42,942 nt of DNA from an uncultured Bacteroides sp. Its GTDB lineage: Bacteria; Bacteroidota; Bacteroidia; Bacteroidales; Bacteroidaceae. The notes under the pieces were generated by a model. That model made no database searches. It saw only the letters and a list, made by a program, of their open reading frames with translations, and was not told where the DNA came from. The stretch lies in assembly GCA_944321465.1 (NCBI GenBank), contig CALULL010000022.1, positions 1 through 42,942 on the forward strand, in the 5' to 3' direction. The position numbers were made by a program, and so were the translations under genes. Numbering within the stretch: the first letter of the stretch is position 1; every line of letters starts with the position of its first letter. Below, piece by piece: positions 1 to 8,450 of this stretch.

Positions 1-2
1 CT

Positions 3-56
3 GAAGCATTGCAGGGGTATACCATTGAACATACAAAGCAATTGGTTTTGTTTTAA
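3..56 (+). pseudogene. IS66 tnpB, C-terminal tail only
   Basis: A short open frame enters from the window edge and ends at a TAA at 54-56; it reads EALQGYTIEHTKQLVLF. It lies directly upstream of an IS66 TnpC-like remnant, where the small accessory gene tnpB (Orf2) is expected, and a '(L)L(Q/E)GY/F-I' ending resembles TnpB C-termini. Only 17 residues are visible, so the assignment rests mainly on position. Confidence 0.35.
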
Positions 57-97
57 GCTTATCCCGAACTCACGTATCTTTTTGCTCATTTATTCTC

Positions 98-509
98 GTG
101 AAAGAACTGGCTACTGACATATCAAAGGTACTGCAAGACATGGCAGAGGAGATGCGGTTGATACGTGAGACCATCGAACGGCAGTACTGTGAAAAAGACT
201 GAACCGTAACATTGATGCCCTTAACCGCCAAATCCGCAAGAAAGAAGAGGAAGTCTCGAAGCTAAAAGGACACTTGGCCAGATACGAGAAATCTGACAAG
301 GACAGTGGTAACAGCGGTACGCCGCCGAGTAAGGAGAAGATGAAAGGCGAGATTATCAGAAGGACGAAGACACTCCGCAAGCCCAGCGGCAAGAAGCCCG
401 GTGGGCAGCAAGGCCCACGACGGACACAAGCTGTTAATCTCTCTCCCATGCCTGATGAGGTGGCTGGGAATAGTTCGTCCGATTGTCTGGCTTATGGTTT
501 TCAGTTAGG
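98..509 (+). pseudogene. IS66-family transposase (TnpC) N-terminal remnant, frameshifted and truncated
   Basis: Two overlapping frames together encode the start of an IS66 transposase. Frame 1 (from GTG 98) gives a coiled-coil-like segment ending RQYCEKD at a stop at 200-202. Frame 2 resumes around 193-200 and gives NRQIRKKEEEVSKL, then the IS66 hallmark SDKDSGNSGTPPSKE and KPGGQQGPRR. The join lies in a GAAAAAG run, so a one-base slip is the likely cause. A degenerate zinc-knuckle (CLAYG in place of CxxCG) ends near 509, after which homology stops. The full protein is about 500 residues; the catalytic DDE part is gone. It is a dead relic abutting the 3' end of tamB. Confidence 0.8.
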
Positions 510-588
510 TTGCTGTGGGTGGGCTTTTGTTGTCAGGCGGGGGAGCTGGCAGTTCCGGCTGCGGGTCTGCTTCGGGGTGTGAAGGGGC

Positions 589-3500
589 TTATGGCTGCTG
601 TGGAGCGCGTGCGGTTTGCGTCCCTGTCTCGGTCGGGTTGGCAGGCAGGGAGTCGGTTGTCGTGTTGCCGTTTTGTTTCATCCGTTTGCGCAGTCGGTTC
701 AGTTTCCATCTGTTCCAGAAGAGCAGCTCGTTCCAGTGTTCAAAGTCTTTTTGGAAAATGATGCCGATGCCCTGTGTTGTCAGGTTGGTGCGGGTGTAGT
801 ATCGGTCGTTGGTCTCGTTGTAGGCTTTCAGGCGGATGTTTCCCGAGCGGGTGACAAGCCATTCGGCCTCAAAGTCGCCCACGAAGTTGGTGTTGGCCGT
901 GGGGTTGTCCCGGTAGCCGAAGTTTCCGTTTATGAGCAGGCGGTTGTTGAGCAATTGCCCCGAGAGCATACCTTCAAACTCCATGTCGGTCCATCCTTTT
1001 TCGCCGGTGCTGAAGTTCGTGCCGATGTTCCAATTGTTATTGTCGATGATGTGTGACAAGGCGTTGTTCAGCTGGCCCGACAGGGTGGAGGAGAGCACGC
1101 TGGACATCATGTCCGAGTTGTTCTGTACGCCGTTGACGTTCTCGGGAGTGTAGAATTTGCCGATACTGAGCAGGTACAGTATTTCCATGTTCATTTGTTC
1201 TTCCGTGGGGATGTAGTTGCGTACGAGTGCCTGCACCTCGTCCCGTTCGTTGGGCAGTTCCAGTCCCAGCTGGATGGTCGGCGAGGTGAGTTGGCCACTG
1301 ATGTTCATGGTGCAGTTCACCTTGACGTTGGTCTGGTTGACGTATTCGCTGGCGTTGGGCACAAGGTCGTTTAGCGAGGCCGAGTTGACGGTATAGATGG
1401 CGTTGATGTTCAGTTCGGCGTTCAGCGGGTTGCCGTTAAATGCTATGGTGCTTCCTTCCTGTATGGCGAAGTCCTTGCGTATGATTTCCTGCAGGCTGAA
1501 TTTGTACAGTCCCTGTGCTATGCGGTAGTTGCCGAACATCTTCACGTCGCCCTTGTTGTAGAACTCGATGCGTATGTTTCCCGTTCCCCGTCCGCTGATG
1601 TTGTCGCCGGCCAGCGGGTCCATGATGATGCGCATGGTTGCGTCCGGGGTTGCGTCTATCAGCAGGTTGAGGCGTATGTCTGTGGTGGTTTCCTCGTTCT
1701 GTGCCAGGTCTTGTGTGTCGCGCTCGAAGTCCGACTCCAGCGAGATGTCCTGCGTGGCGCGTCTCGGTGTTTTGTCGACAAACTGTATGAACTGGGTGGT
1801 GGCGGCGGACGAGACGGAGTTCTTTATGTAGGTGAAGACCGAGTTCGGGTCGGTCTGCATGGCGACGTTAATGCTCACGCCGTCGTTCATGCTGCCTTCT
1901 ATCGAAGCGTTGCCTGTGCCGTAGACGGTGCCGTAGAATGGGTAGTCGGGGCTTTCCTTGGTGTTCATCACCAGCATGTTGTCCACGTCGAAGGCAAACT
2001 GGTAGGCAATGTCCCTGAAGTGCTTGTAGCGCAGCCGGCCCCTTAGAAACCCCCGGTGTCCCTGAGCGTCGGTTATCCTGTTTCCCTTAAAGGTCAGCCC
2101 TTCCGGCTCTATGTAGATGCTGTCGGACAGCGTGTAGGTGGTGTTGAGCACGTCTACTTTCATCGAGGCGTTGCCCACCACGGCTCCTTCCATAGCCAGT
2201 TGCCGGAAGCGTCCGTAGAAGTGTATCTTCCCCGTAGCCCGTCCGTGAAACTCCGAGGTGATGTTCTGCATGTAGAAGTGTATGAAGTCGAGGTTGGTGT
2301 TGTCGGCTTCTATTTGCAGGTCTATTCCTCCGTTGGGTTTGATGGGGAACACGTAGCCCTTTACGTGGCTGTGGGCTATGTCCTTCTCGGTGATGTCGGC
2401 TTCCAGGAAGATGCCCTTTTTGTCGTGGTGCCACTCGCCGTGTATCACTCCGTCGCCCAGCAGTCCGTCGTTGAGGCCCAGGTTACGTATCCGCACGTCG
2501 GCAGCCATGGCAGGCTTGTCCAGCAGGCCGCAGGCGTAGGCTTCGCCGGTTGCTTCGCCTTGGAAGTTGACGTTGACTTGGGCCATGTCGAACACATAAC
2601 CGATGTTGATGTCCTGCATGGTGACCCTCACCGTGTCTTGGGCCGACCTGGAGAGGGTGCCGTTGATGTTCAGATGGCGGTCCTTGTGGCTGAAGTTGAA
2701 GTTGTGGATGTGCACCCGTCCCGAGTCTACCACGATGCGTGCGGGGTGTACGTTCCATAGCGTGTCGTTCAGGATGACATCGGTAGGATAGATATCTACC
2801 ACCGTTTTTGTCCTGTGCTGTGGTGTGTTGGGCTGTCTGCTCGCCTCGTCCTCGTCTGTCTGTAGGCTGTCGGGCAGCAGTGGACGCAGGAAATGTGCCG
2901 CTGCCGACAGCTTTCCGCTGTAGGTCCGTTGGCCGCTGTTGCCCCAGTTGAGCATGGCTTCCACCCGGTTGTTGTGCACCTGGGCTTCGATGGCGATGTT
3001 CATCGTGTTGCTTGCCATCCGGTTGTTGAAGCGCAGGCGGGTGTGTATGCGGTCGTCGTAGGTGTCGCACAGCAGCACGCCCGACTCGATGAACTGCTTC
3101 CCGTAGCGCAGTTGTGGGAAGTAGCCTTCCACGTGCAGTTTTTGCCGTTTGTCGTTGACGTAACCCTTTATGGCCGAGTGGGTGTAGACTTTGAGCGGTA
3201 TCTGGAAGATATTGGCAGGCAGGTCGGTGTCGAGGATGTGGATGTCGAACGTAAAGTTGTTGTTCAGCTCCTGCTCTTCCGTGCTCCTTTCCGTGGCCGG
3301 TATCAGGTCGGGGAGGTACTTGTGCAGGATGTTGAGGATGCTTGCCGGCAGCGTGCGGTAGGAGTAGTTTCCTACGATGCTGGCCTGTACGAACGGCGAG
3401 GTGATGCTCAGGTGCTTGTTCTGGTCGTCGCGGGTGTTGGCCGTCACGAGCAGTTTGTCCATTACGTAGTGGTTGCCGTTTGCGTCGTATGTCAGGCTGT

Positions 3501-5142
3501 CTATGCTGATTTCGCCGTTCATCTCGTCGATGGAGCCGCCAACAAAGTTGGATGTTATGCCGAGCGATATCTCCGCCCCCTCGTATTGGGGCGTGAGGTG
3601 CAGGGCGTTGGGCCTGAAGTGCCTGATGTCGGCCTGAAAATCGAAGGTGGGCATTTCGCTGGCGGTGTTGATGTTGCCGTGCAGGGCCAGATGAGCGTTC
3701 TTGTCGTCGAGCAGCACTTCGCCCTGAAAACCGTTGTGGCCGTACTGGCCGTTGAGGGTGATGCGCTCGTAGGTGTAGCCACTATAGGCCAGCGAGTCGA
3801 TGCTGCCGTTCATCACGATGGACGGACGGCGGCCCTTGACGTGCTGCCCTTCTACCTTCACGTTGAGCGACACGTTGCCCAGTTTGGACTTGGGCAGCAT
3901 CTGCCCCACGTCGAACCCCTCTGCCTTCACGCTGCCCGAGTAGGCAAACAGCCCTTTACCCCTGTCGGTCGTGAGCATGAGGTCGGTGTCCACCGTGCCC
4001 AGTGCGGTCTGCAACTGGCCGTAGGTGACGAGGTCGTTGAAGTAGCCCGAGACTTCGCCGTGAAACGAGACGGTGCCCAGGTGTTGCAGGGCGGGGGGCA
4101 GTCCTTGCTTTAGTCCGAGGTTGCGTGCCAGGAAGGTCTGTCCCACGGAGGACAGGTAGCAGTTGGACAACTCGCCGAACAGGTAGGCACTGTGGGGGGT
4201 GGAGAGGTCGGTCACCGACATGTTGGCCCGCAGCAGCAGGCGGTTGCCCGAGGTGACGCTGAACAGCGGGCAACGCAGGTCGTCCAGGCACCCGTGCACC
4301 TTGGCTTCCACCCATAGCGGGTCGTTAAAAGTCTTGAAGGCCGGCAGAAATGCCGACAGGTCGCTCAGGGCGAGGGGCGAGGGTTTCAGGTGGAATGAGA
4401 AGGACACCTCGCGTGCAAAGTTGCGGAAGGAACCCAGGCTGTCGTAGGCCACCCGCATGGTGTCGGCCTGTAGCGACGTGTGAGGCAGGTCGATGGCAAA
4501 GTTGGTGATTTCCATGCCTTGCTCGTTGCCCACCATTTTCAGGCTCAGTTTCTTCAGGCTGAAGCCCGAGTTCTCCTCGGTGATGCTCATGCGCTTGACG
4601 GCAGCGTTGAGCGAGTCCGTCCGCAGGGCTTTCAGCGAGATGGTGGCAATGATGTCCTTCAGGCAGATGTGTCTGGGGTTGAAGCGTCCGGGGGTAGGTG
4701 CTTCGGACAGGACATCGTAGCTCACCCGCCCGCGTCGTATGAGCAGCGAGTTTATCCGCAGGTCCAGCCGCAGGTCTCTCCTCAGCGAGTCTCTTCGGGC
4801 AAAAGCGTCGATGACGAACCTGAAGTTGGGCGTTGCCTGCGGAGTGGCCTGCCGCAGCTGTATGTCGAACCCGAACAGCTGCACATTGCTGATGGACACC
4901 TTTCCTTTGAGTAGCGGCAGAATGTCGAAGCGGGCCGACAGCCGGGCCACTTTCAGCATCTCCTGCCCCGACTGGTCGTTCAGCATCAAGTCGTTGACGA
5001 CGATGCGGTTGAGCAGTCCGGTTTCAATGTGCCCCACCTTCAGCTCGCTGCCCAGCAGGGCCGACAGCTCGCGCGAGGCCAATACGGACATCTGCTGCTG
5101 CACGAGGGGGATGTTCAGCAACAGGATGAGTCCGATATACAC
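589..5142 (-). CDS. tamB: TamB-like translocation and assembly module protein (DUF490), inner-membrane-anchored
   Basis: Very large protein (about 1,517 residues from the GTG at 5142). It begins with a hydrophobic anchor (IGLILLLNIPLV), continues with long beta-rich AsmA/TamB-type repeats, and ends with the TamB C-terminal domain (about residues 1,080-1,470: GNYRIAQGLYKFSLQEI, ISGQLTSPTIQLGLELP and a final porin-docking-like segment). TamB proteins span the periplasm and are linked to outer-membrane protein assembly or phospholipid transport. The last 35 residues are a polar Thr/Asn/Pro tail. The start is uncertain: between the likely promoter (5225-5232) and the first conserved residues there is no ATG in frame; the hydrophobic segment extends upstream of the GTG (VRWIVGIALSVYIG), and an A8 tract lies at 5174-5181. 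Family assignment is firm, the N-terminus is not. Confidence 0.9.
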   Translation of the reverse strand: MYIGLILLLNIPLVQQQMSVLASRELSALLGSELKVGHIETGLLNRIVVNDLMLNDQSGQEMLKVARLSARFDILPLLKGKVSISNVQLFGFDIQLRQATPQATPNFRFVIDAFARRDSLRRDLRLDLRINSLLIRRGRVSYDVLSEAPTPGRFNPRHICLKDIIATISLKALRTDSLNAAVKRMSITEENSGFSLKKLSLKMVGNEQGMEITNFAIDLPHTSLQADTMRVAYDSLGSFRNFAREVSFSFHLKPSPLALSDLSAFLPAFKTFNDPLWVEAKVHGCLDDLRCPLFSVTSGNRLLLRANMSVTDLSTPHSAYLFGELSNCYLSSVGQTFLARNLGLKQGLPPALQHLGTVSFHGEVSGYFNDLVTYGQLQTALGTVDTDLMLTTDRGKGLFAYSGSVKAEGFDVGQMLPKSKLGNVSLNVKVEGQHVKGRRPSIVMNGSIDSLAYSGYTYERITLNGQYGHNGFQGEVLLDDKNAHLALHGNINTASEMPTFDFQADIRHFRPNALHLTPQYEGAEISLGITSNFVGGSIDEMNGEISIDSLTYDANGNHYVMDKLLVTANTRDDQNKHLSITSPFVQASIVGNYSYRTLPASILNILHKYLPDLIPATERSTEEQELNNNFTFDIHILDTDLPANIFQIPLKVYTHSAIKGYVNDKRQKLHVEGYFPQLRYGKQFIESGVLLCDTYDDRIHTRLRFNNRMASNTMNIAIEAQVHNNRVEAMLNWGNSGQRTYSGKLSAAAHFLRPLLPDSLQTDEDEASRQPNTPQHRTKTVVDIYPTDVILNDTLWNVHPARIVVDSGRVHIHNFNFSHKDRHLNINGTLSRSAQDTVRVTMQDINIGYVFDMAQVNVNFQGEATGEAYACGLLDKPAMAADVRIRNLGLNDGLLGDGVIHGEWHHDKKGIFLEADITEKDIAHSHVKGYVFPIKPNGGIDLQIEADNTNLDFIHFYMQNITSEFHGRATGKIHFYGRFRQLAMEGAVVGNASMKVDVLNTTYTLSDSIYIEPEGLTFKGNRITDAQGHRGFLRGRLRYKHFRDIAYQFAFDVDNMLVMNTKESPDYPFYGTVYGTGNASIEGSMNDGVSINVAMQTDPNSVFTYIKNSVSSAATTQFIQFVDKTPRRATQDISLESDFERDTQDLAQNEETTTDIRLNLLIDATPDATMRIIMDPLAGDNISGRGTGNIRIEFYNKGDVKMFGNYRIAQGLYKFSLQEIIRKDFAIQEGSTIAFNGNPLNAELNINAIYTVNSASLNDLVPNASEYVNQTNVKVNCTMNISGQLTSPTIQLGLELPNERDEVQALVRNYIPTEEQMNMEILYLLSIGKFYTPENVNGVQNNSDMMSSVLSSTLSGQLNNALSHIIDNNNWNIGTNFSTGEKGWTDMEFEGMLSGQLLNNRLLINGNFGYRDNPTANTNFVGDFEAEWLVTRSGNIRLKAYNETNDRYYTRTNLTTQGIGIIFQKDFEHWNELLFWNRWKLNRLRKRMKQNGNTTTDSLPANPTETGTQTARAPQQP

Positions 5143-5224
5143 GCTCAGCGCAATACCGACAATCCAGCGGACTGTTTTTTTTAACGTTTTGATAGAGACC
5201 GGATTTTTTTATGGTTCTGGCCTA

Positions 5225-5232
5225 CAAAAGTA
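5225..5232 (-). promoter_or_regulatory. -7 promoter box upstream of tamB
   Basis: The minus strand reads TACTTTTG, matching the Bacteroidetes TAnnTTTG box. It lies about 80 bp upstream of the GTG used for tamB, so transcription would start near 5218. No clear -33 TTTG is visible. Confidence 0.5.
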
Positions 5233-5349
5233 GGGATTTTGCCCGTTATTGCCGCACGAAGTGCGAAAAGAAATTGCAACATGCCCTTTCCGCCGCCTGC
5301 ATTCCGATGCCGTCCGTATCCGTTTCCCGGGCTTGTGGGCGGGTGTTCT

Positions 5350-5437
5350 GGAGCTGTCGGGGGGCATAGGTGTGCCCGTCGGCTGGCGCAGGTAGGCTGC
5401 CGTGCTGGTGCAGGTGCGTTCCCGGGGAGGCAAAGGT
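5350..5437 (-). repeat. 22-bp hairpin tandem array, locus 1 (four units)
   Basis: On the minus strand four units begin at 5437, 5415, 5393 and 5371, each exactly 22 bp apart, opening ACCTTTGCC, ACCTGCACC, ACCTGCGCC and ACCTATGCC. The downstream half of a unit tends to end GGCA or GGGCAC. The array sits in the gap between the tamB promoter and tRNA-Pro. Same family as 8319-8450, 15600-15687 and 22626-22735. Confidence 0.75.
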
Positions 5438-5522
5438 AAGGTGGCTGGCGGTGCGGCAAGGGAGTGGATGGTGGGGGTAATGTCGGCCGCTTTTTTCAGA
5501 AAAGACGCCGCATGCCAAAAAG

Positions 5523-5553
5523 AAAAGCCTTGATTGTTGAAATCAAGGCTTTT
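5523..5553 (-). terminator. Rho-independent terminator after tRNA-Pro
   Basis: Perfect 13-bp inverted repeat (AAAAGCCTTGATT / AATCAAGGCTTTT) with a 5-nt loop, followed on the minus strand by CTTTTTGG. It starts four bases beyond the tRNA 3' end. Confidence 0.85.
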
Positions 5554-5556
5554 CTG

Positions 5557-5631
5557 TCGGGGTGACTGGATTCGAACCAGCGACAACACGCCCCCCAGAC
5601 GTGTACTCTAACCGGGCTGAGCTACACCCCG
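5557..5631 (-). tRNA. tRNA-Pro (anticodon GGG)
   Basis: Cloverleaf read on the minus strand: acceptor CGGGGTG/CACCCCG, D arm GCTC...GAGT, anticodon stem CACGT/GCGTG with loop CTGGGGG (anticodon GGG), T arm GCTGG-TTCGAAT-CCAGT, discriminator A. CCA is not encoded. It has its own promoter and terminator. Confidence 0.92.
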
Positions 5632-5660
5632 AAGTGCTTTCTTTCTGGATTGCGGGTGCA

Positions 5661-5691
5661 AAGGTAGTGCTTTGTTTTTATTCTGCAAGCG
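5661..5691 (-). promoter_or_regulatory. Promoter of tRNA-Pro
   Basis: Minus-strand TACCTTTG (5661-5668) matches TAnnTTTG; a CTTG at 5688-5691 lies 19 bp upstream, close to the -33 TTTG consensus. The tRNA 5' end is 29 bp downstream of the box. Confidence 0.65.
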
Positions 5692-5716
5692 TTCGGACAG
5701 TTTTTTTTCAAAAAAG

Positions 5717-6778
5717 TTATTCTCCCATGAAATCGCGGTAGAAGTCGAGCAGTTCGCTGATGGCCTTTTGGTCTGCCGTCCGGTTTAGCTGTATATCTCC
5801 TATGTCGCTCAGTAGCGTGAAGTTAACGTTTCCTTCGGTGTTTTTCTTGTCGTGTGTCATGAGCTCGTAGAGGCGGTTGTACTGGGTGCAGTCGAAGTGC
5901 AGGCTTCCATAGTGTTCTTTGATGAATTGCAATGTCTGCCACATCTTGTCCTTGGGAAATCCTGCTGCCTGGTACGACAGGTACAGTTCGCACACCATGC
6001 CCCATGCTACGGCGTAGCCGTGAAGGACGGGGTGGCCGGTTTGCAGGGACAGGCTTTCAAAGGCGTGTCCTACGGTGTGCCCGAAGTTCAGTGCCTTGCG
6101 CAGGCCTTGCTCGTGGGGGTCTTGGCGGACGATGTTTTCCTTCACTTCCACCGAGCGGCGTATGAGGCTGCTCAGAAGGGCGTAGTCCGGCTGGTCGGTG
6201 TCAAACGACAGAAGGTCGGCCCAATGCCTTGTGTCGCTTATCAGGCCGTGCTTCAGCATTTCGGCGTAGCCGGAATAGAAGTTGTGGGTGTTGAGGGTGT
6301 GCAGAAAGCCGGTGTCGATGATCACGCAACGGGGCGAGGAGAACACGCCTACCTCGTTCTTCAGTCCGTTGAAGTTGATGCCCGTTTTCCCGCCTACCGA
6401 GGCATCGACCATTGCCAGCAGTGTGGTGGGCACGTTGATGTAGGCAATGCCGCGTTTGAAGGTCGAGGCAGCCATGCCTCCCAGGTCGGTCACCATGCCT
6501 CCGCCGATGTTGACCAAGAGGGAGTGCCGGCTGGCTCCTTCGTCGCTCAGTTTCTGCCATACGTGGCTCAGACTGTCGAGGGTCTTGTGTTCGTCTCCCG
6601 CTCCTATATATATAGGTATGCTTCTTTGCAGCTGTTGTGCTTGCAGTGCTTTGGGCAGGCACAGTTGGGCGGTGGTGTCGTCGGCCAGGATGAATAGCCT
6701 GTCACACGGTGTTTGAGACAGAATGTCGTCCAGCAGTTCCCTTATGTCTCCGTATAGGATGTTTTCTTTTTTTTCCAT
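5717..6778 (-). CDS. aroB: 3-dehydroquinate synthase
   Basis: Converts DAHP to 3-dehydroquinate, the second step of the shikimate pathway, in the cytoplasm with NAD+ and a divalent metal. The 353-residue length fits the family. Diagnostic segments are GGGMVTDLGGMAASTFKRG (NAD-binding region), PTTLLAMVDASVGGKTGIN, the metal-ligand segments GYAEMLKHGLI and LNFGHTVGHAFE, and a helical C-terminal half. The ATG at 6778 gives MEKKENILYGD. It lies 77 bp downstream of the dipeptidase gene on the same strand, with aroC beyond that, so two shikimate-pathway genes flank the peptidase; common transcription is possible but no promoter was pinned down in the 77-bp gap. Confidence 0.96.
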   Translation of the reverse strand: MEKKENILYGDIRELLDDILSQTPCDRLFILADDTTAQLCLPKALQAQQLQRSIPIYIGAGDEHKTLDSLSHVWQKLSDEGASRHSLLVNIGGGMVTDLGGMAASTFKRGIAYINVPTTLLAMVDASVGGKTGINFNGLKNEVGVFSSPRCVIIDTGFLHTLNTHNFYSGYAEMLKHGLISDTRHWADLLSFDTDQPDYALLSSLIRRSVEVKENIVRQDPHEQGLRKALNFGHTVGHAFESLSLQTGHPVLHGYAVAWGMVCELYLSYQAAGFPKDKMWQTLQFIKEHYGSLHFDCTQYNRLYELMTHDKKNTEGNVNFTLLSDIGDIQLNRTADQKAISELLDFYRDFMGE

Positions 6779-6855
6779 GTGATGCTTCTTTGCTTGTCGC
6801 AGTTGTTTTTGCTATTGCCCCGCCGCACGCAGGATGTGCGGCGGGGCAGTTGGGG

Positions 6856-8220
6856 TTACTCTTCGTCGTAGGCCAGGTGGAACCCGGTCACGGCCTCGAT
6901 GCCGCGCCATAGCATGTCGAGCGGCATGTTCTCGTTGGGCGAGTGGATGGCGTTGCTTTCCAGCCCGAAGCCCATGAGGACGGTCTTCAGCCCCAATACC
7001 TGCTCGAAGGTGGATATGATGGGGATGCTGCCGCCACGGCGCACGGCCAGCGGCCTGCGCCCGAAGGCTTTCTCAAAGCCGCGCTCGGCGGCGCGGTAGG
7101 CGGGCAGGGTGATGGGGCAGACGTAGCCTTGGCCGCCGTGCAGGGGCGTGACGCGCACGCTCACCGAGGCCGGGGCGATACTCGTCAGGTAGTCGGCCAC
7201 GAGGCGCGATATTTTCTCGTGGTCCTGATGGGGCACCAGGCGGCACGACAGCTTGGCGTGGGCTTTGGAGGGCAGCACCGTCTTGGAGCCTTCGCCCGTG
7301 TAGCCTCCCCAGATGCCGCAGACGTCGAACGACGGGCGGCAGCTGTTGCGCTCCAGCGTGCTGTAGCCCCGTTCGCCGGTGAGGGCCTGCACGCCGATGG
7401 CCAGTTTGTAGCGCGACTCGTCGAAGGGGATGGAGGCTATCATCCGCCGCTCCTCGGGCGAGAGCTCTTCCACGTCGTCGTAGAAGCCGGGGACGGTGAT
7501 GCGTCCGTTCGCGTCGGTCATGCGGGCCAGCATCTGGCAGAGCACGTTGATGGGGTTGGCCACTGCGCCTCCGAAGTGCCCCGAGTGCAGGTCGCGGTTG
7601 GGTCCCGTCACTTCGATTTCCCAGTAGGCCAGTCCGCGCAGGCCCGTGGTGAGCGAGGGCAGGTCGGCGGCCAGCATGCTGGTGTCGCTCACCAGTATGA
7701 CATCGGCCTTCAGCAGCTCGTGGTGCTGGCGGCAGAAGCCTTCGAGGCTGGGCGAGCCTATTTCCTCTTCTCCCTCGAGGATAAACTTCACGTTGTGGCG
7801 CAGCTGGCCGCTACGCACGAGGTATTCGAAGGCTTTTGCCTGGATGAACGACTGGCCTTTGTCATCGTCGGCCCCACGGGCGTAGATGTGCCCGTCGCGC
7901 ACTTCGGGTTCGAAGGGGGCGCTCTTCCACAGCTCCAGCGGCTCGGCTGGCATCACGTCGTAGTGTCCGTAGACAAGGACGGTGCGGGCCTTGGGGTCGA
8001 CCGTTTTCTGGGCAAATACCAGCGGGTTGCCCTCGGAGGGCATCACGTGGGCCTCGTCGGCCCCGGCTTCGAGCAGCAGCTGGCACCAGCGTTGGGCGCA
8101 GGCCAGCATGTCGTCGTGGTGCTCGGGTTGGGCACTGATGCTCGGGATGCGGATGAGGCTGAACAGCTCGTCCAGCATCCGCGCTTGGTTCTCTTGGATA
8201 TAGTCTTTAGTCATAAGCAT
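6856..8220 (-). CDS. M20-family dipeptidase (zinc metallopeptidase)
   Basis: Cytosolic di-zinc exopeptidase of the M20 family (dipeptidase branch). Visible ligand motifs in order: YGHYDVMP (H86, D88), ARGADDDKG (bridging Asp about 119), LEGEEEIGSP (catalytic and ligand Glu about 151-152), an Asp in LVSDTSM, and the C-terminal His in NAIHSPNENM. The dimerisation or lid domain lies between about residues 200 and 380 (LHSGHFGGAVANP). There is no signal peptide. Length (454 residues) is normal. A second ATG two codons in (8214) is an equally good start. It lies between aroC and aroB; substrate cannot be told from sequence. Confidence 0.9.
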   Translation of the reverse strand: MLMTKDYIQENQARMLDELFSLIRIPSISAQPEHHDDMLACAQRWCQLLLEAGADEAHVMPSEGNPLVFAQKTVDPKARTVLVYGHYDVMPAEPLELWKSAPFEPEVRDGHIYARGADDDKGQSFIQAKAFEYLVRSGQLRHNVKFILEGEEEIGSPSLEGFCRQHHELLKADVILVSDTSMLAADLPSLTTGLRGLAYWEIEVTGPNRDLHSGHFGGAVANPINVLCQMLARMTDANGRITVPGFYDDVEELSPEERRMIASIPFDESRYKLAIGVQALTGERGYSTLERNSCRPSFDVCGIWGGYTGEGSKTVLPSKAHAKLSCRLVPHQDHEKISRLVADYLTSIAPASVSVRVTPLHGGQGYVCPITLPAYRAAERGFEKAFGRRPLAVRRGGSIPIISTFEQVLGLKTVLMGFGLESNAIHSPNENMPLDMLWRGIEAVTGFHLAYDEE

Positions 8221-8318
8221 AAAAAGCCCTCCCGCCGCCTCCGTGCCGGAGTGGAGGGCAAGGGCCTGGATTAAGGTTGTTTTAGATTATGAAGTGTCTG
8301 TCTTGTTTCCATCCGTAT

Positions 8319-8450
8319 TGGTTTGCTCCGGTAAGGGGCTGTGTCGCAGCCTCCGGGGGCACAGGTCTGCTTCCCAGGCGGCTTACCTTTGCCCGCCTGG
8401 GGGCACGCCTGTGCCTGGTGGCGGGCACAGGTAAGCCCTGGTGGAGGGTG
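8319..8450 (+). repeat. 22-bp hairpin tandem array, locus 2 (five to six units)
   Basis: Units start at 8341, 8363, 8385, 8407 and 8429, exactly 22 bp apart, with a weaker one at 8319. Openings vary (AGGTCTGC, ACCTTTGCCC, GCCTGTGCC, AGGTAAGCCC) while the downstream half repeatedly ends GGGCAC or GGCTT. Two units hold clear hairpin arms: TGCCC/GGGCA and TGCCT/GGGCA. The array fills most of the gap between aroC and the dipeptidase and runs up to the aroC stop codon. Confidence 0.75.

Noticed and set aside
193-202. Programmed frameshift in the IS66 tnpC gene
   Set aside because: The gene is truncated and IS66 tnpC is not known to use frameshifting; a decay mutation in the GAAAAAG run is simpler.
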